A stretch of 64,000 nt of DNA, from contig NC_061811.1 in assembly GCF_021462225.1 (NCBI RefSeq), positions 20,114,663 to 20,178,662 on the forward strand, read 5' to 3'. The DNA is from Girardinichthys multiradiatus. Taxonomy: Eukaryota > Chordata > Actinopteri > Cyprinodontiformes > Goodeidae. Position numbers and translations under genes: made by a program. The notes under the pieces are model-generated. The model searched no databases, was not told the origin of the DNA, and saw nothing but the letters and a program-made list of their open reading frames with translations. Positions 1 to 11,611 of the stretch are shown here, piece after piece (the first letter of the stretch is position 1; each line of letters starts with the position of its first letter).

Positions 1-1859
1 ATTTCTGAGAAGCTTGATTTTAGGTTTTCATTATTATTTTATTTTTTTGAAATAAATAAATGGTTAAAATATATGACAGCGCAATAAATATAGAAGTTTT
101 ACTTTTTGAAATGAGTTATTGAAAAACATATATTTTCTATAATCTTCCAATCAGGTTTACAATGGTCACTTCCAATCAAAACATCTGCAGTTCCAGTTTC
201 TGCCTTTTTGTTGGTTTCCCTGCTTTAAAAGCATGCATCATTTAAAGCTCAGTTTTACAGCAGATGTCACAAGATGGACACCTTCCAAAAAATGTCGCTT
301 TTGTTTCATCGGTTCACAGAATTCTTTAAGATCATTTAGCCTACTTCATGTTGTCGTACAGGTTCTGTCTGATTTAAAAATTTGTTAGATGATAGTAACC
401 TTAAACCAGAACCTAACTTTAAAAATGAACTACCCCTTTAGTTTTAACAAGTTGTTCCAAACTCTTCAGGGCATGGGTCATCAACTTTATCTCTACTTTG
501 TCACTACAGCTCTGCACTCCACTGTAGCTATTGAACATGTGAACTAATACATTTGTTTTCCATTCCTCAGACATCCTCTAACTCTTGAGGAAAGTGCACA
601 GCCCTCTCCCCAAGACATCTCACTCTACAGTTATGTCATCTGGACATACACTAACTTTATTTTATTCTTTGAATCTGCAAAATCAGTTACTGGTTAGTTA
701 CTGGTCAGCATTCTATTGTGTAAATAGAAGCTTTTAAGAGAAATATAACAGCAACATGCAACACCACAGTCAAGGACTCAAACTCTGCACTGTAGCTTGT
801 GGGCGCCCAATAACAAATATGATCCTTGTCTGGTGATGGGATCTTGCAAATGTGGGAGCTAGACCACAATGGTCCACAGTTAAGATAACAGAAACTGTAC
901 ACAAAGACAGAGATAAATGCTACAAGAGGGGTGAAGGAGAGGGTTGCATACTAACTGCATGGAAGCAAAAACAGGACAGAAAATAAATGTCTGGAATGAT
1001 GTTGAACAATTCACTGTGACATCGTTTTAGTGTTTTATGATCTTGTGATTTTAAATATGCCAATGAATTTGCCCTCAAGTGTTTGCCTGCTTCCTGCATG
1101 CTTTACATAAGAAATTAGGACTTTAAGGATTTCTGCTCTGCATGAAAATAACTGCATATTATGTCAGCATTGAAATTTGCCTGTCAACCTCATTTAAACT
1201 TTTTCCACCACAGAAACAGACAGTTTCTTGGTTTTTAAGAATTAATTTCCTGGTAAGAATGACTTCATTTAAAGACATTGCAGAGCAGAAACTCTGAAGT
1301 GCACTGCAATCTTGATTGTGGTTTGAAGACCTGGAAAAAACATCAAGCCCACAGATATGTGGTCTGTAAGAAGCCCAAAAATATCCTCTTAGCATTTTAG
1401 ATCTTAAGCCTGTGCAGCATTTCCACATGTGTTGGGTCACAATAACCAAAATTTTTCATTTTCCTCCATTTGGTAATGTCTGCGTGTAAACCAAATGGCT
1501 ATGAAAGTGATCGTTGGATTGATCAGAGTGTTCTGTCATTGGGAAATTTGTGCCTGGTTAAAATTTGGAGCACTTAGACAAAGATTCATGAGAGCAACCT
1601 TAGTACAAATTAAGTTAAAGCTTGAAAGTCAAGTTAAAGTCTAAAAGATTATGGGCTACTTACTGGTATGTCTACCAAAGTTTTAAAACGGTAACGTTTT
1701 AAACATTTTTAACGTTTTTTTTTTTTTTTTGATGACAGAAAAAGTTCCAGAATACCTGGAAGTTTTTTCTGACTGTGTGGAACATAAAGGAACATAAAAT
1801 GTTCAGGTTGTCCCTCTGATGCCATTGCTGCACGTCTTTTTAAATAGATGTTCCCTTCA
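1..1859. other. Intergenic AT-rich DNA, no gene seen
   Basis: No open frame here looks like a known protein or carries splice signals that join into one. The only recognisable content is a short transposon scrap near 300-375, listed separately. A run of T at about 1716-1730 lies just before the LINE fragment that follows. Confidence 0.6.
300..375. repeat. Scrap of a fish DNA transposon
   Basis: The stretch reading tcatttagcctacttcatg and the bases after it resemble, from memory, a non-coding part of a DNA transposon common in fish genomes. A second scrap that I attribute to the same family lies at about 15880-16080. Both are too short for a family name, and the call rests on recognition only. 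Confidence 0.35.
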
Positions 1860-2540
1860 ATTGGACCCTCAGTTCTTGCATTCATAAACAGCAGTATGAC
1901 CTGAGGAGTGGTTCCAAATGTTTTCAAACATGCTGTAGTAAACCCGCTGAAAAATCAACTCCATCGGACCCTATCGGCGTACTCAAACCAATATCAAAAT
2001 TCCAGTTTCTTTCAAAAATGTTGAATAAAATTGTTTTTATCCAATTAAATGTTGACCACAGCATTCCAATATCCCGTTTGCAACTCTGGGTGGGGATTAA
2101 AAGGTGCAGCATTAGACCTGTTTTGTTCATACCTGCAGGACAGAACTTTTAGTGTTCGTATAGAAAATTTTAAGTCAATTTCAGCACCTCCCTCCTGTAG
2201 AGTTCCTCATGGTTCAGTTCTCAGCTCTCTCCTTTTTTCATTGTATTTTCTCCCTTTAGGCTCAATTTTGAGAAATAGTTGCATCTCTTTTCGTTGTTAT
2301 GCAGATGACTGTTACATTTACCTCCCTACAAAGTAAAGGAGTCCATGCTCCATTCAATCTCTCCTAAAGGGTCTTGACAACATCAAAGCATGGATGGCCA
2401 TACATTTTCTGAGTTTTAATCACAAGAAAACAAAGGTGATCTTATTTAACCCTAACAGTTACACATCCCTCTTCAAAACTTTGGTGCTATGGAACCATAT
2501 GTTAAGCAACAGGTTACAAGTTTTGGTATAACTCTCTTAT
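1860..2540 (+). mobile_element. Decayed LINE fragment, reverse transcriptase part
   Basis: Several blocks of a non-LTR retrotransposon reverse transcriptase can be read in order on the + strand, in more than one frame. They are GVVPNVFKHAVVNP (about 1906-1947), PISKFQFLSKMLNKIV (from 1988), a VDHS block, the 95-codon open frame 2049-2336 with the SCRVPHGSVLSSLLFSLY block and the catalytic YADD, and then NIKAWMAIHFLSF near 2380. This order is typical of CR1/L2/Rex-type LINEs. A piece between the PISK and VDHS blocks is missing, and frame changes and stops show it is dead. No 5' end or 3' tail was identified. Confidence 0.85.
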
Positions 2541-3551
2541 AAGCAAGATAAATTTAGCTGTTTGGAGTTTCTTCTTGTGCATTAAAAACTGTTACAGAGT
2601 AGAACAGATACACCGTTTATATTTAGGTTGTAGGTGTAGCTTGAAATAAACAACTGCTAATTTAGTGGGTGTTTATTTAACATTTTTGCTGACGTTTATA
2701 AATCAGAAATAACGATATAAGAAATTTATAAATACCCACATCTAAGAATTTTTTATTTTATAAATATGAGCTATTTTTTTACAGACACACATACAAAGGA
2801 AACTATTTTATGGTGGATGGTGACTCTGTTAGAGTTTAAAATGGGCATTCTCCAAAGGATAAGTCTTTCCAAAAATACATGGCTCACAGCTAAACACAAA
2901 TTCAGAGAAATAGAGAATTATCGATGACTTCAAAATGTGTTTTCGATGCAAAATCTCAGGGAAGTTTTGTTTTTCGGTTTCAGTAGAGTAAAATGTGATG
3001 AAACATGCAAAAGAGTATAGAGATGCAATTGTAAAAAAAAAAAAAAAACAATGTTGAAAACTGCACTAACTTGTATTTTAGGTATCCAATAAACTGGTTG
3101 ATGTAACACAGTAGTAAATTACAAACACACATGACTTTGCAGGATTGTTGTGACTTAATGTAGGCGTCTGCCATGTCAGTTGTCCTTTAACCTTCTTTAA
3201 TCTCATCACGCAGATCAGCAGATCACAATGAGACCAAAAAGACTGCAATCGAGCCAGACCGCTCACTGAGTCTCTGCTGTCACTCGGAGCTGACAGATCA
3301 TTGGAGACAGCCAAGCATGATTTAGCATTTTGTTATGGGCCCAAATGCAATGGAGGTTTCTTAAAGAGCAGCTGGAATATCTTTAATCGGCTACAGGGAC
3401 AGCTACACTGACAGGGTTAAACTGCAGATGTTTCTGCATTGATCTTCCTGCATTGATCTTCTGTTATTTAAACATTTAGGTTTATCAGTGTCTTAGTAAT
3501 CACTTGGCTGAATACTAGTTATTAGCATTAAATCAAAGAAACCAACCATGT
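2541..3551. other. Intergenic DNA, nothing recognised
   Basis: AT-rich sequence with an A-run near 3032-3048. The open frames here are short and have no family resemblance. No RNA gene or repeat was recognised. Confidence 0.5.
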
Positions 3552-3556
3552 ATACA

Positions 3557-4284
3557 TGTCAGGGTTTGACATTTTGGGACTCTGTGTTGGTTTTGTGTTT
3601 GTTTATTCCTTCAGTTATTTTGATGTTAGTTTTGTTCTCCCTCCTGCCTCCTGCTGTTTGCAGTTCTCTCTCCCCTCGCTCATAGTTCCTTTAGTTGTTG
3701 TTGTTGTTTTCTTATTTATCACTTAGAATGGTTTTCTCTTCATTATGATTATTATTATAGTTCTCTGGTTTAAGTCTCTATTCTTCCAGTCCCTCCTGAT
3801 AGGTTAGTTTTAGTTATTGTTTACATTTTGGTTTGTATGTATTCTAGTCCTCACGTTCTCTGCTTCCTTTCCAGTTATTACAGTCAGTGTTGGTTTAGGT
3901 TTGTTTACTGTATTGTTTATTAGTCCCTTCTCCCATGGGTTAGTTTTGTATTAGTTTCACCTGCCCTTCAGCTTCCCTGTTTGCCTCGCCACACCTGTCC
4001 CTAATTCTTTTTATTGTCTGTCTATTGTTACTCTCTCATGTCACTCTGTATATTAGTTGGTCTGTGTTCTTAGTTCCTTGCTGGTTCCTCTCGTTCACTA
4101 CCCCCGTTTATGCTCAGTTTTGCTACATTACAGAACTGTGTACACATGTAAGTTTTTGGCTCGACTCCTGCTGTGATTTATGTTATGTTTTGGAGACCTT
4201 TGATTAAAGAGAAGCCTTCCTCTCATCATGCTGCTGCCAAGCTCTTATCTGCACTTTGGTCCGATCCAAACCCAGACCTTGACA
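3557..4284. mobile_element. Solo LTR with 5-bp target duplication
   Basis: A 728-bp block starts TGTCAGGGTTTG and ends CAGACCTTGACA, so it has the TG...CA ends of a retrotransposon LTR, and its ends are partly inverted copies of each other. It is flanked directly by ATACA on both sides (3552-3556 and 4285-4289), a 5-bp target site duplication as made by LTR integrases. There is no internal coding region or second LTR nearby, so it is read as a solo LTR left by recombination. The family (Gypsy or BEL type) cannot be fixed. The sequence is T-rich and an ATTAAA near its end could be an LTR poly(A) signal. Confidence 0.7.
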
Positions 4285-4289
4285 ATACA

Positions 4290-5389
4290 CTTAACTAATA
4301 TATGTTGTTTTAATAAAGTATTTGTTTTCCTCTTTAAGTTCTTGATTTTTCATAGAAATAAATTCTTAACATATGTGTCTTGCAAGGCCTTTTGACAGTT
4401 CTGCCATGTATGCAATACATTTGATTAGTAATAGTCAAGGAAATCAAGGCTTGCACATTGTCAGTTTGTGCAAAGGACCTGAGACACACCCAATTTCTTC
4501 ATATGCTGTTCCCACTTAGCTAGAGGTTTTCTTTATAATCAGTCTATAATCAGTCCTCCAATTTGTACACATAAACCAATCATTTCATACCCATGAAGGA
4601 AAACGTTTGCGTGTCAGTATAATTCTCTTGGTAGCTTAATATTTCCATTAACTGCAGAGACAGTTATACAAAATACCCAAATCCTACATATCATTTAACT
4701 GTATATTATTTTCTGAGGACTTTGTATTACGAGCAACATAATGACCTTTTGCTAGTAGATATTTTTTATTACAGCCATTTAATCACCTTTTCTTACAGTG
4801 GATTTGAAGCAGATTACAGAACATTACTTTAAACCACTGGTTGTAAAAGTGAGCATGAAATGCCCCCCTGGCTGTTTTGAATCGATGCACAGTTGGCATT
4901 TGATTAGTATTTAATAGCTGATGCGAACATTTCTTGGTAATACTCAAATACATACTACTTTAACCACAGTTTGACAGCCATGATCATTTCATTTAAAAAT
5001 TAGAAAAGCAGACTGCCTAAACATACTAGAAAATATTAGAAAATTTGGCAAAGAACCAATGTTAAAAGGTAGCAAACTAAAAATGTGAATGAAATGCATC
5101 ATTGAAGCAGTAGAAGTAATATCAAAGGGCATGTAAATTTCTGAGGACTTGTGTAACGTACTTTATTTCACGAGTGGTAAACTTAAGCGTTTATCTAAAG
5201 TCTTAATTTCAGTGTAGAGACAAGATTAGGCTTTAGAAAGACATAAATTTGGTCTCAGCGGGCTGCAGCACCACCATAAACCTGGTGTGTGGTCCCTGCA
5301 GCGGAGGTCTCTTTATATCCGCCATGTGGATGAGATGACAAGCCTAAACCGGTTCCTACGTGGATGGGAGGCCGGTTTCAGCTGGCTGC
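4290..5389. other. Intergenic region upstream of odc1
   Basis: Mostly AT-rich with no gene seen. The last 150 bases become more GC-rich towards the odc1 core promoter. A 63-codon open frame overlapping the promoter (5287-5478) has no family resemblance. Confidence 0.5.
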
Positions 5390-5419
5390 GTTGCCGTGGA
5401 AACGGCCGCTCTATAAATA
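5390..5419 (+). promoter_or_regulatory. odc1: odc1 core promoter: X-box-like palindrome and TATA box
   Basis: TATAAATA lies at 5412-5419, about 30 bp before the probable start of exon 1 (about 5443) and 130 bp before a good donor site. Immediately upstream, 5390-5403 reads GTTGCCGTGGAAAC, which fits the RFX-type X-box pattern (GTTGCC, 2-nt spacer, GGAAAC). A TATA box at this place is known for mammalian ODC1. The X-box reading is a pattern match, not evidence of binding. Confidence 0.65.
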
Positions 5420-5442
5420 CTCCAGTGTTCATCCGCTTCCAG

Positions 5443-6529
5443 TCAGTCAAGCTACACTTCAAGCAGCACGCAACATAAGGAAGGGACCTGCTTTTTTTGA
5501 CCCCAGCTCTCTGGTCTAATGGACAAACTCTTTGTAAATGCTTTTTAAGGTAAGGATTGATTATTTGTTGGCTTTCCGTACCGGATGAGTTGGTTTAGTT
5601 CGTCGTTAAATTGCTCTGTAAGTTTAAAAATCTATGACGTGGCCGGTGTGACAATAGTTTAGCTAGCAAGACGTTTTCTTTGTTGCCGTTACTGAGAAGC
5701 AAAGAAAGACTTTACTCTGTGTCGTTGGTCTTGGTCTAACGACAAATAGGATTTAAAAAAAAATAACATTTCAATAATTTAAGTTTTTTCTGTTTTTATG
5801 AATGAGTTTCATAATAAATTGAAAAGGCAATGTCGCCTCATGGCGTTAGGCGCTGCAACGGAACCGGCATAAGTCCGTCACTGGTTGCTCATTGGTTAGT
5901 TCTTTTCAAGTGGAAGGAGATTCTTCTCTGATTGGGTAAAGCGTTAGATTGGGTGTGGTTTAGAGGCTCTTATCTTTCAGTGACTTCTGCACTGGTGTCA
6001 AGTTTTCGGGCGTTTTATAAAACCAGAAAACTATGTGAATTTCTCGATTCGGTTGTCAGTTTTCGTCCGAATACATAAAACATGAAGTTATAAATTTAGG
6101 CGGCTGGATGAGTACACATTTGTTTGTGCTCCAATTCACTAGAATGATAAATAATGATTATAATAATATTTAATAACTTTCCTTCCTTCCCAGAATCCTC
6201 ACTCCAGGAACGTACACTCCAGCTGCTCAACAGGCCCAGGCCTTGAGTCCTACTTAAAGGGAGTTAACTTCACTGGTGAGCCGCCTTGGCCTCTCTGCAA
6301 CTGAGAAACAGCAGGTCCGAATTCCAACTCTTTCATATCCAGGTAAGAGTCATGTCTTCCCCAAATTTCCCTTTTTGGAGTTACTCATCATCTTCCCAGT
6401 CATCGTACACTCTTTCTTCATGACTGCTGGGTCTAAAGTTGAATAATCAATTAGGCAAAAGATGCTGTTGTCTGAGTACTCTGTTTTGATTCTTTCAGTT
6501 TGTGTGACGGATCAGAAATACATTTCAGG
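5443..6529 (+). other. odc1: odc1 5' untranslated exons 1 and 2 and start of exon 3
   Basis: Exon 1 runs from about 5443 (inferred from the TATA box) to 5549, followed by GTAAGG. Exon 2 is 6194-6342, between a CAG acceptor and GTAAGA. Exon 3 starts at 6499 or, with a second acceptor, at 6529, just before the start codon at 6530. A long, spliced 5' leader is usual for ODC, whose translation is tightly controlled. No functional element was identified within it. Confidence 0.7.
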
Positions 6530-8843
6530 ATGAACACCACCGCACTCAATAAATTAGAATTTTCCTTTCTTGAGGAGGGTTTCTCTGCTCGGGACATTGT
6601 TGAGCAGAAAATCAATGAGTCATCCTTGACGGTAAGCATCCTGTGGGGTTTATGTAATAGACAGATGGGCTAATTTGATTTGTCAACAGGATGTACATTT
6701 TCGTACAAGCTTCGAGTGTTGCATAGTTTTATCCCAGTGATTCACTTTTAGAACTTTGTTTTGCCTATAATAAGCAGTACTAATGCAATGTGATTTGTCT
6801 AATGTTTGTGAAAGGTAAAATATAACCTTCATTTTTGTTCATCTATTCCAGGATGACAGGGATGCATTCTATGTCTGTGACCTAGGAGATGTTTTACGAA
6901 AACACCTCCGCTGGGCAAGAGCACTGCCTCGCATCACTCCTTTCTATGCCGTTAAGTGCAACGACAGCCAGGCTGTAGTTATGACTCTGGCATCACTGGG
7001 AACTGGCTTCGATTGTGCAAGCAAGGTGTGCTTTGGGTGCTTTCCATCGTTACTGCTAGAATAAACAAATTCAAAGCTCTGTTGATTATTAGCCAAAACT
7101 ACACTGGCATCTCTTGTGTTTTTTGCTGACTGTTAGCATTGTCATCTCACAGACTGAGATCCAGCTTGTTCAGTCTCTGGGAGTAGATCCAAGCAGAATC
7201 ATCTACGCCAACCCCTGCAAGCAGGTTTCACAGATAAAGTATGCATCTGCACATGGAGTCCAAATGATGACCTTTGATAGTGAAGTGGAGCTCATGAAAG
7301 TGGCTCGTTGTCATGATAATGCCAAGTAAGAGTTTTTACTTTTTAAGTAAAGGTTTGTTTTTAGTTTTGGCCTCTTTGTTAATACTGTTCCTGTTCTCAT
7401 TCAGGTTGGTGTTGCGTATTGCCACAGATGACTCAAAGGCTTTGTGTCGCTTAAGTGTGAAGTTTGGGGCTCCTCTTAAAGCTTGTCGTGGTCTCCTGGA
7501 GCGGGCCAAGGAACTGGGGCTGGATGTGATCGGTGTCAGCTTTCATGTTGGCAGCGGCTGCACGGACGCAGAGACCTACACCAAAGCTATTGCAGATGCT
7601 CGCTGTGTCTTTGACATGGGGGTGAGTTGCTCCTAAAATCCACCTTCACATTTAATTTTTGATTGTTTCATCTCTGCAAAGAAGCCTAAATTTAAACCTT
7701 TTTTTTTTGCAGGAAGAGCTTGGCTTCAACATGGATCTCCTGGATATTGGAGGAGGTTTTCCTGGTTCAGATGATGCTGAACTGAAATTTGAAGAGGTAT
7801 TTGGAAATGTTTTTTTTTTTTAGCCAGAGTCGTATAAAGTAACATTCTAGTTGACTTACATGTGGACTCCTTTCCATTTTTAGATTACAGTAGTAATCAA
7901 CGCTGCCCTTGACAAGTACTTTCCTGTTGACTCTGGGATCAGGGTCATCGCTGAGCCGGGACGCTTCTACGTGGCATCTGCCTACACGTTGGTTGTGAAC
8001 ATCATTGCTAAGAAGGTCATCATGGATGACGAGCCGTCTTCTGATGGTAACGGCTTTGGTTGAACAGATAACCATATGGGGTTGCCTATTAGTCGTATGA
8101 CCTTTTTTTGTTTGTTTTTAAAAAAAAAAAAAATAAGTTATGATCTTTTTTTCCTGCAGAGGAAGATGATGCGACCAGTCGCACAACTCTGATGTACTAT
8201 GTCAACGATGGGGTGTATGGATCCTTCAACTGCATCCTCTATGACCATGCTCACTGTTTGCCAATGTTGCATAAGGTCGGTGAGATCCAAAGGCTGTCAT
8301 TGGGATGGGGACAAAGTGTAAGAAAAGTACTGATCTGTTTTTACTGAGTTTCTTTCAATTGTCACTTGTAGAAACCAAAGCCAGATGAGGCGCTGTACCC
8401 CTGCAGTATATGGGGCCCAACATGTGACGGTCTAGACCGGATCGTCGAACTGTGTACCCTGCCGGACCTCCAGGTGGGCGACTGGCTGGTTTTTAACAAC
8501 ATGGGTGCCTACACTGTAGCTGCCTCCTCCACCTTCAATGGCTTCCAAAGACCTGACATTTACTACGTCATGTCCCGTCCTGCCTGGTGAGCCTTTGTTA
8601 CAGAAACTTGCTTAGAAAGAAATTCAGCAAAAAAATTTTTTTTTAATTTGTGACTTATGCTTTTTTGTTTCCAGGCACTATGTGCAGCAGATCTGCTCCC
8701 ATGGCCTTCCAGCTCCTGCAGAGGAGTCCTCCCTATCTGACGTTCCAGCTTGCTGTGGCCGAGAGCAGCTTGGACATGCCCACCAAGCCTTGCCACACCC
8801 ATGTGATCTGAAACTTGCAACAGAAAGAAGCCATGTTCCTTAG
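6530..8843 (+). CDS. odc1: Ornithine decarboxylase
   Basis: Cytosolic PLP-dependent enzyme that converts ornithine to putrescine, the first and rate-limiting step of polyamine synthesis; it acts as a homodimer and is degraded through antizyme. Coding exons: 6530-6631, 6852-7025, 7153-7325, 7405-7621, 7713-7796, 7884-8046, 8160-8275, 8372-8586, 8675-8843; all have GT-AG borders and matching phases. Seen in the protein: PFYAVKCND with the PLP lysine at residue 69 as in human; FHVGSGC with His197; GGGFPG; AEPGR; YVNDG; and WGPTCDG with the cysteine equivalent to human Cys360. The frame as read gives 470 residues, but the tail is abnormal: after CGRE (about 8757-8765) the frame stops resembling ODC, while the next frame continues [16 protein letters not shown] to a stop at 8809-8811. 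That would give about 460 residues, close to human 461. See findings. Confidence 0.97.
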
Positions 8844-9795
8844 TTGGCATCTTTATTAATAAGCGGATGAAGTTCTATACATGTTGGACAAGCCCAGTTA
8901 CTTGACAGGAGATTGAGGGGGACATGTTGCACACATTGCAATGTTCTGTACAGAAGCTGGGAATCAACCCTTGAATGAGGCTGTTTCACACTCAGGCCAT
9001 CTCTGTGGGTACCAGACACAGTTTAACAAGCAGCTCTGTATTAAAATTAATTGCTGCTGATTTGTAGCATTAGCATGGGGTACTTCACTATAAGCCTATT
9101 TTTAGAACTGGAAAAAGTTGGAAATTAACTTCATGATGACTTGAAGAACAACTTTGGAGTAAAAGTATTGTTTGCCCAGTACAGCTGTGAAAGTAGAGAT
9201 GGGGCAGTTGTTGGTTTGGGGACTTAAACAGAAATTCAGATGGCCTTATCTATCAGTATCATGAGGTCAGTGTATTATCATTTTAACAACTGAAGACGCA
9301 TATCTGATGACTCACAAAACATTGGCGAGAGGTGGAATTCAGATCCTTATATGGCTGCTATAATTATATTTTCCATGATTGCCACTTCTGAACAGAACCG
9401 AGGTAGTGTTAATCTTCAAGATCTTTCAAAACCTCATGTTTTAACTTTCATATCTGGAACAAAACGTAGTCTTTGATCAGAAAATGTTGATTACATGAAT
9501 TGTTTTGGGTGTAACTAATGATTCTGGAAAATAAGAGAAAAATCTTTAAGATTAACACTTAAAACACAGGGACTCAAAAAGCAGATGGCACCCCTCTCCT
9601 TTTGGTTTCTCTTTTTTTGTTTTAGCTTGCAGAATTATATAATTTGTTCATAATATTAACCAGACAGCAAAGTTTGAACATGCATGGAAACTGGATATGA
9701 AAGAGACGGGATTGCATATTTGTATCGCTTTCCTATGGAAACCTTTTGAAGTTTTGTATTTTTTTTTTAATAAATTAGGTGCTGAACCAAACAAT
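8844..9795 (+). other. odc1: odc1 3' UTR with poly(A) signal
   Basis: About 950 bases without coding features follow the stop codon. AATAAA at 9769-9774, preceded by a run of T, is the best poly(A) signal. The end at about 9795 is inferred from it. Confidence 0.65.
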
Positions 9796-10046
9796 GGGTG
9801 TTTTGTGCTTATGTCAAAATTCAGATTTTAACCAAACCAGCACTATTCAACTAACTTCCCACAAGAGCTCCATCTAGTGGCCATATTTTGCATTAATTGT
9901 TTTTTCTCTGGTTTTTAAAAAAATGTTTAAAGAAATTTTGAGTACCTAGAAAATCTAAATGCTGTGCTAAAACTAATAGGAATGGGAGCAATAATTTTTT
10001 TCAGATTATAACCGTAATTGCAAGGAACCCAAAAAAAAATAATCTA

Positions 10047-11609
10047 CAGGTCCTTCTCAAAATAGCATATTGTGATAAAGTTCATTATTTTCCATAATGT
10101 CATGATGAAAATTTAACATTCATATATTTTAGATTCATTGCACACTAACTGAAATATTTCAGGTCTTTTATTATCTTAATACGGATGATTTTGGCATACA
10201 GCTCATGAAAACCCAAAATTCCTATCTCACAAAATTAGCATATCATTAAAAGGGTCTCTAAACGAGCTATGAACCTAATCATCTGAATCAACGAGTTAAC
10301 TCTAAACACCTGCAAAAGATTCCTGAGGCCTTTAAAACTCCCAGCCTGGTTCATCACTCAAAACCCCAATCATGGGTAAGACTACCGACCTGATTGCTGT
10401 CCAGAAGGCCACTATTGACACCCTCAAGCAAGAGGGTAAGACACAGAAATAAATTTCTGAACGAATAGGCTGTTCCCAGAGTGCTGTATCAAGGCACCTC
10501 AGTGGGAAATCTGTGGGAAGGAAAAAGTGTGGCAGAAAACGCTGCACAACGAGAAGAGGTGACCGGACCCTGAGGAAGATTGTGGAGAAGGGCCGATTCC
10601 AGACCTTGGGGGACCTGCGGAAGCAGTGGACTGAGTCTGGAGTAGAAACATCCAGAGCCACCGTGCACAGGCGTGTGCAGGAAATGGGCTACAGGTGCCG
10701 CATTCCCCAGCCCTGGGCTACAGAGAAGCAGCACTGGACTGTTGCTCAATGGTCCAAAGTACTTTTTTCGGATGAAAGCAAATTCTGCATGTCATTCGGA
10801 AATCAAGGTGCCAGAGTCTGGAGGAAGACTGGGGAGAAGGAAATGCCAAAATGCCAGAAGTCCAGTGTCAAGTACCCACAGTCAGTGATGGTCTGGGGTG
10901 CCGTGTCAGCTGCTGGTGTTGGTCCACTGTGTTTTATCAAGGGCAGGGTCAATGCAGCTAGCTATCAGGAGATTTTGGAGCACTTCATGCTTCCATCTGC
11001 TGAAAAGCTTTATGGAGATGAAGATTTCATTTTTCAGCACGACCTGGCACCTGCTCACAGTGCCAAAACCACTGGTAAATGGTTTACTGACCATGGTATC
11101 ACTGTGCTCAATTGGCCTGCCAACTCTCCTGACCTGAACCCCATAGAGAATCTGTGGGATATTGTGAAGAGAACGTTGAGAGACTCAAGACCCAACACTC
11201 TGGATGAGCTAATGGCCGCTATCGAAGCATCCTGGGCCTCCATAAGACCTCAGCAGTGCCACAGGCTGATTGCCTCCATGCCACGCCGCATTGAAGCAGT
11301 CATTTCTGCAAAAGGATTCCCGACCAAGTATTGAGTGCATAACTGTACATGATTATTTGAAGGTTGACGTTTTTTGTATTAAAAACAATTTTCTTTTATT
11401 GGTCGGATGAAATATGCTAATTTTGTGAGATAGGAATTTTGGGTTTTCATGAGCTGTGCCAAAATCATCCGTATTAAGACAATAAAAGACCTGAAATATT
11501 TCAGTTAGTGTGCAATGAATCTAAAAAATATGAATGTTAAATTTTCATCATTACATTATGGAAAATAATGAACTTTATCACAATATGCTAATTTTTTGAG
11601 AAGGACCTG
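10047..11609 (+). mobile_element. Tc1-type transposon, copy 1
   Basis: A 1563-bp element starting CAGGTCCTTCTCAA and ending with its inverse, flanked by the TA duplication typical of Tc1/mariner (10045-10046 and 11610-11611). The terminal inverted repeats are long, about 200 bp each, with an inner repeat containing ATTAGCATAT. A single transposase gene lies between them. It is nearly identical to the inverted copy at 22802-24369. Confidence 0.95.
10372..11334 (+). pseudogene. Tc1 transposase, one nonsense codon
   Basis: The frame spans 320 codons from MGKT to the stop at 11332-11334, equal in length to the open copy at 23079-24041. Codon 27 (10450-10452) is TAA where the other copy has Asp in QKDISERIG, so the N-terminal DNA-binding part is cut off. 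The rest is open from 10513: the catalytic residues are present in LFSDES, QHDLAPAHSA and [11 protein letters not shown] (DD34E spacing). No other break was seen, so it is a recently inactivated copy. Confidence 0.9.
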
Positions 11610-11611
11610 TA

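Noticed and set aside
5287..5478. 63-codon open frame at the odc1 promoter
   Set aside because: It spans the X-box, the TATA box and the start of exon 1, and it has no family resemblance.
10332..11243. Several overlapping open frames on both strands at 10.3-11.2 kb and again at 23.1-24.1 kb
   Set aside because: All but the transposase frame are shadows within the two Tc1 copies and recur identically in both.
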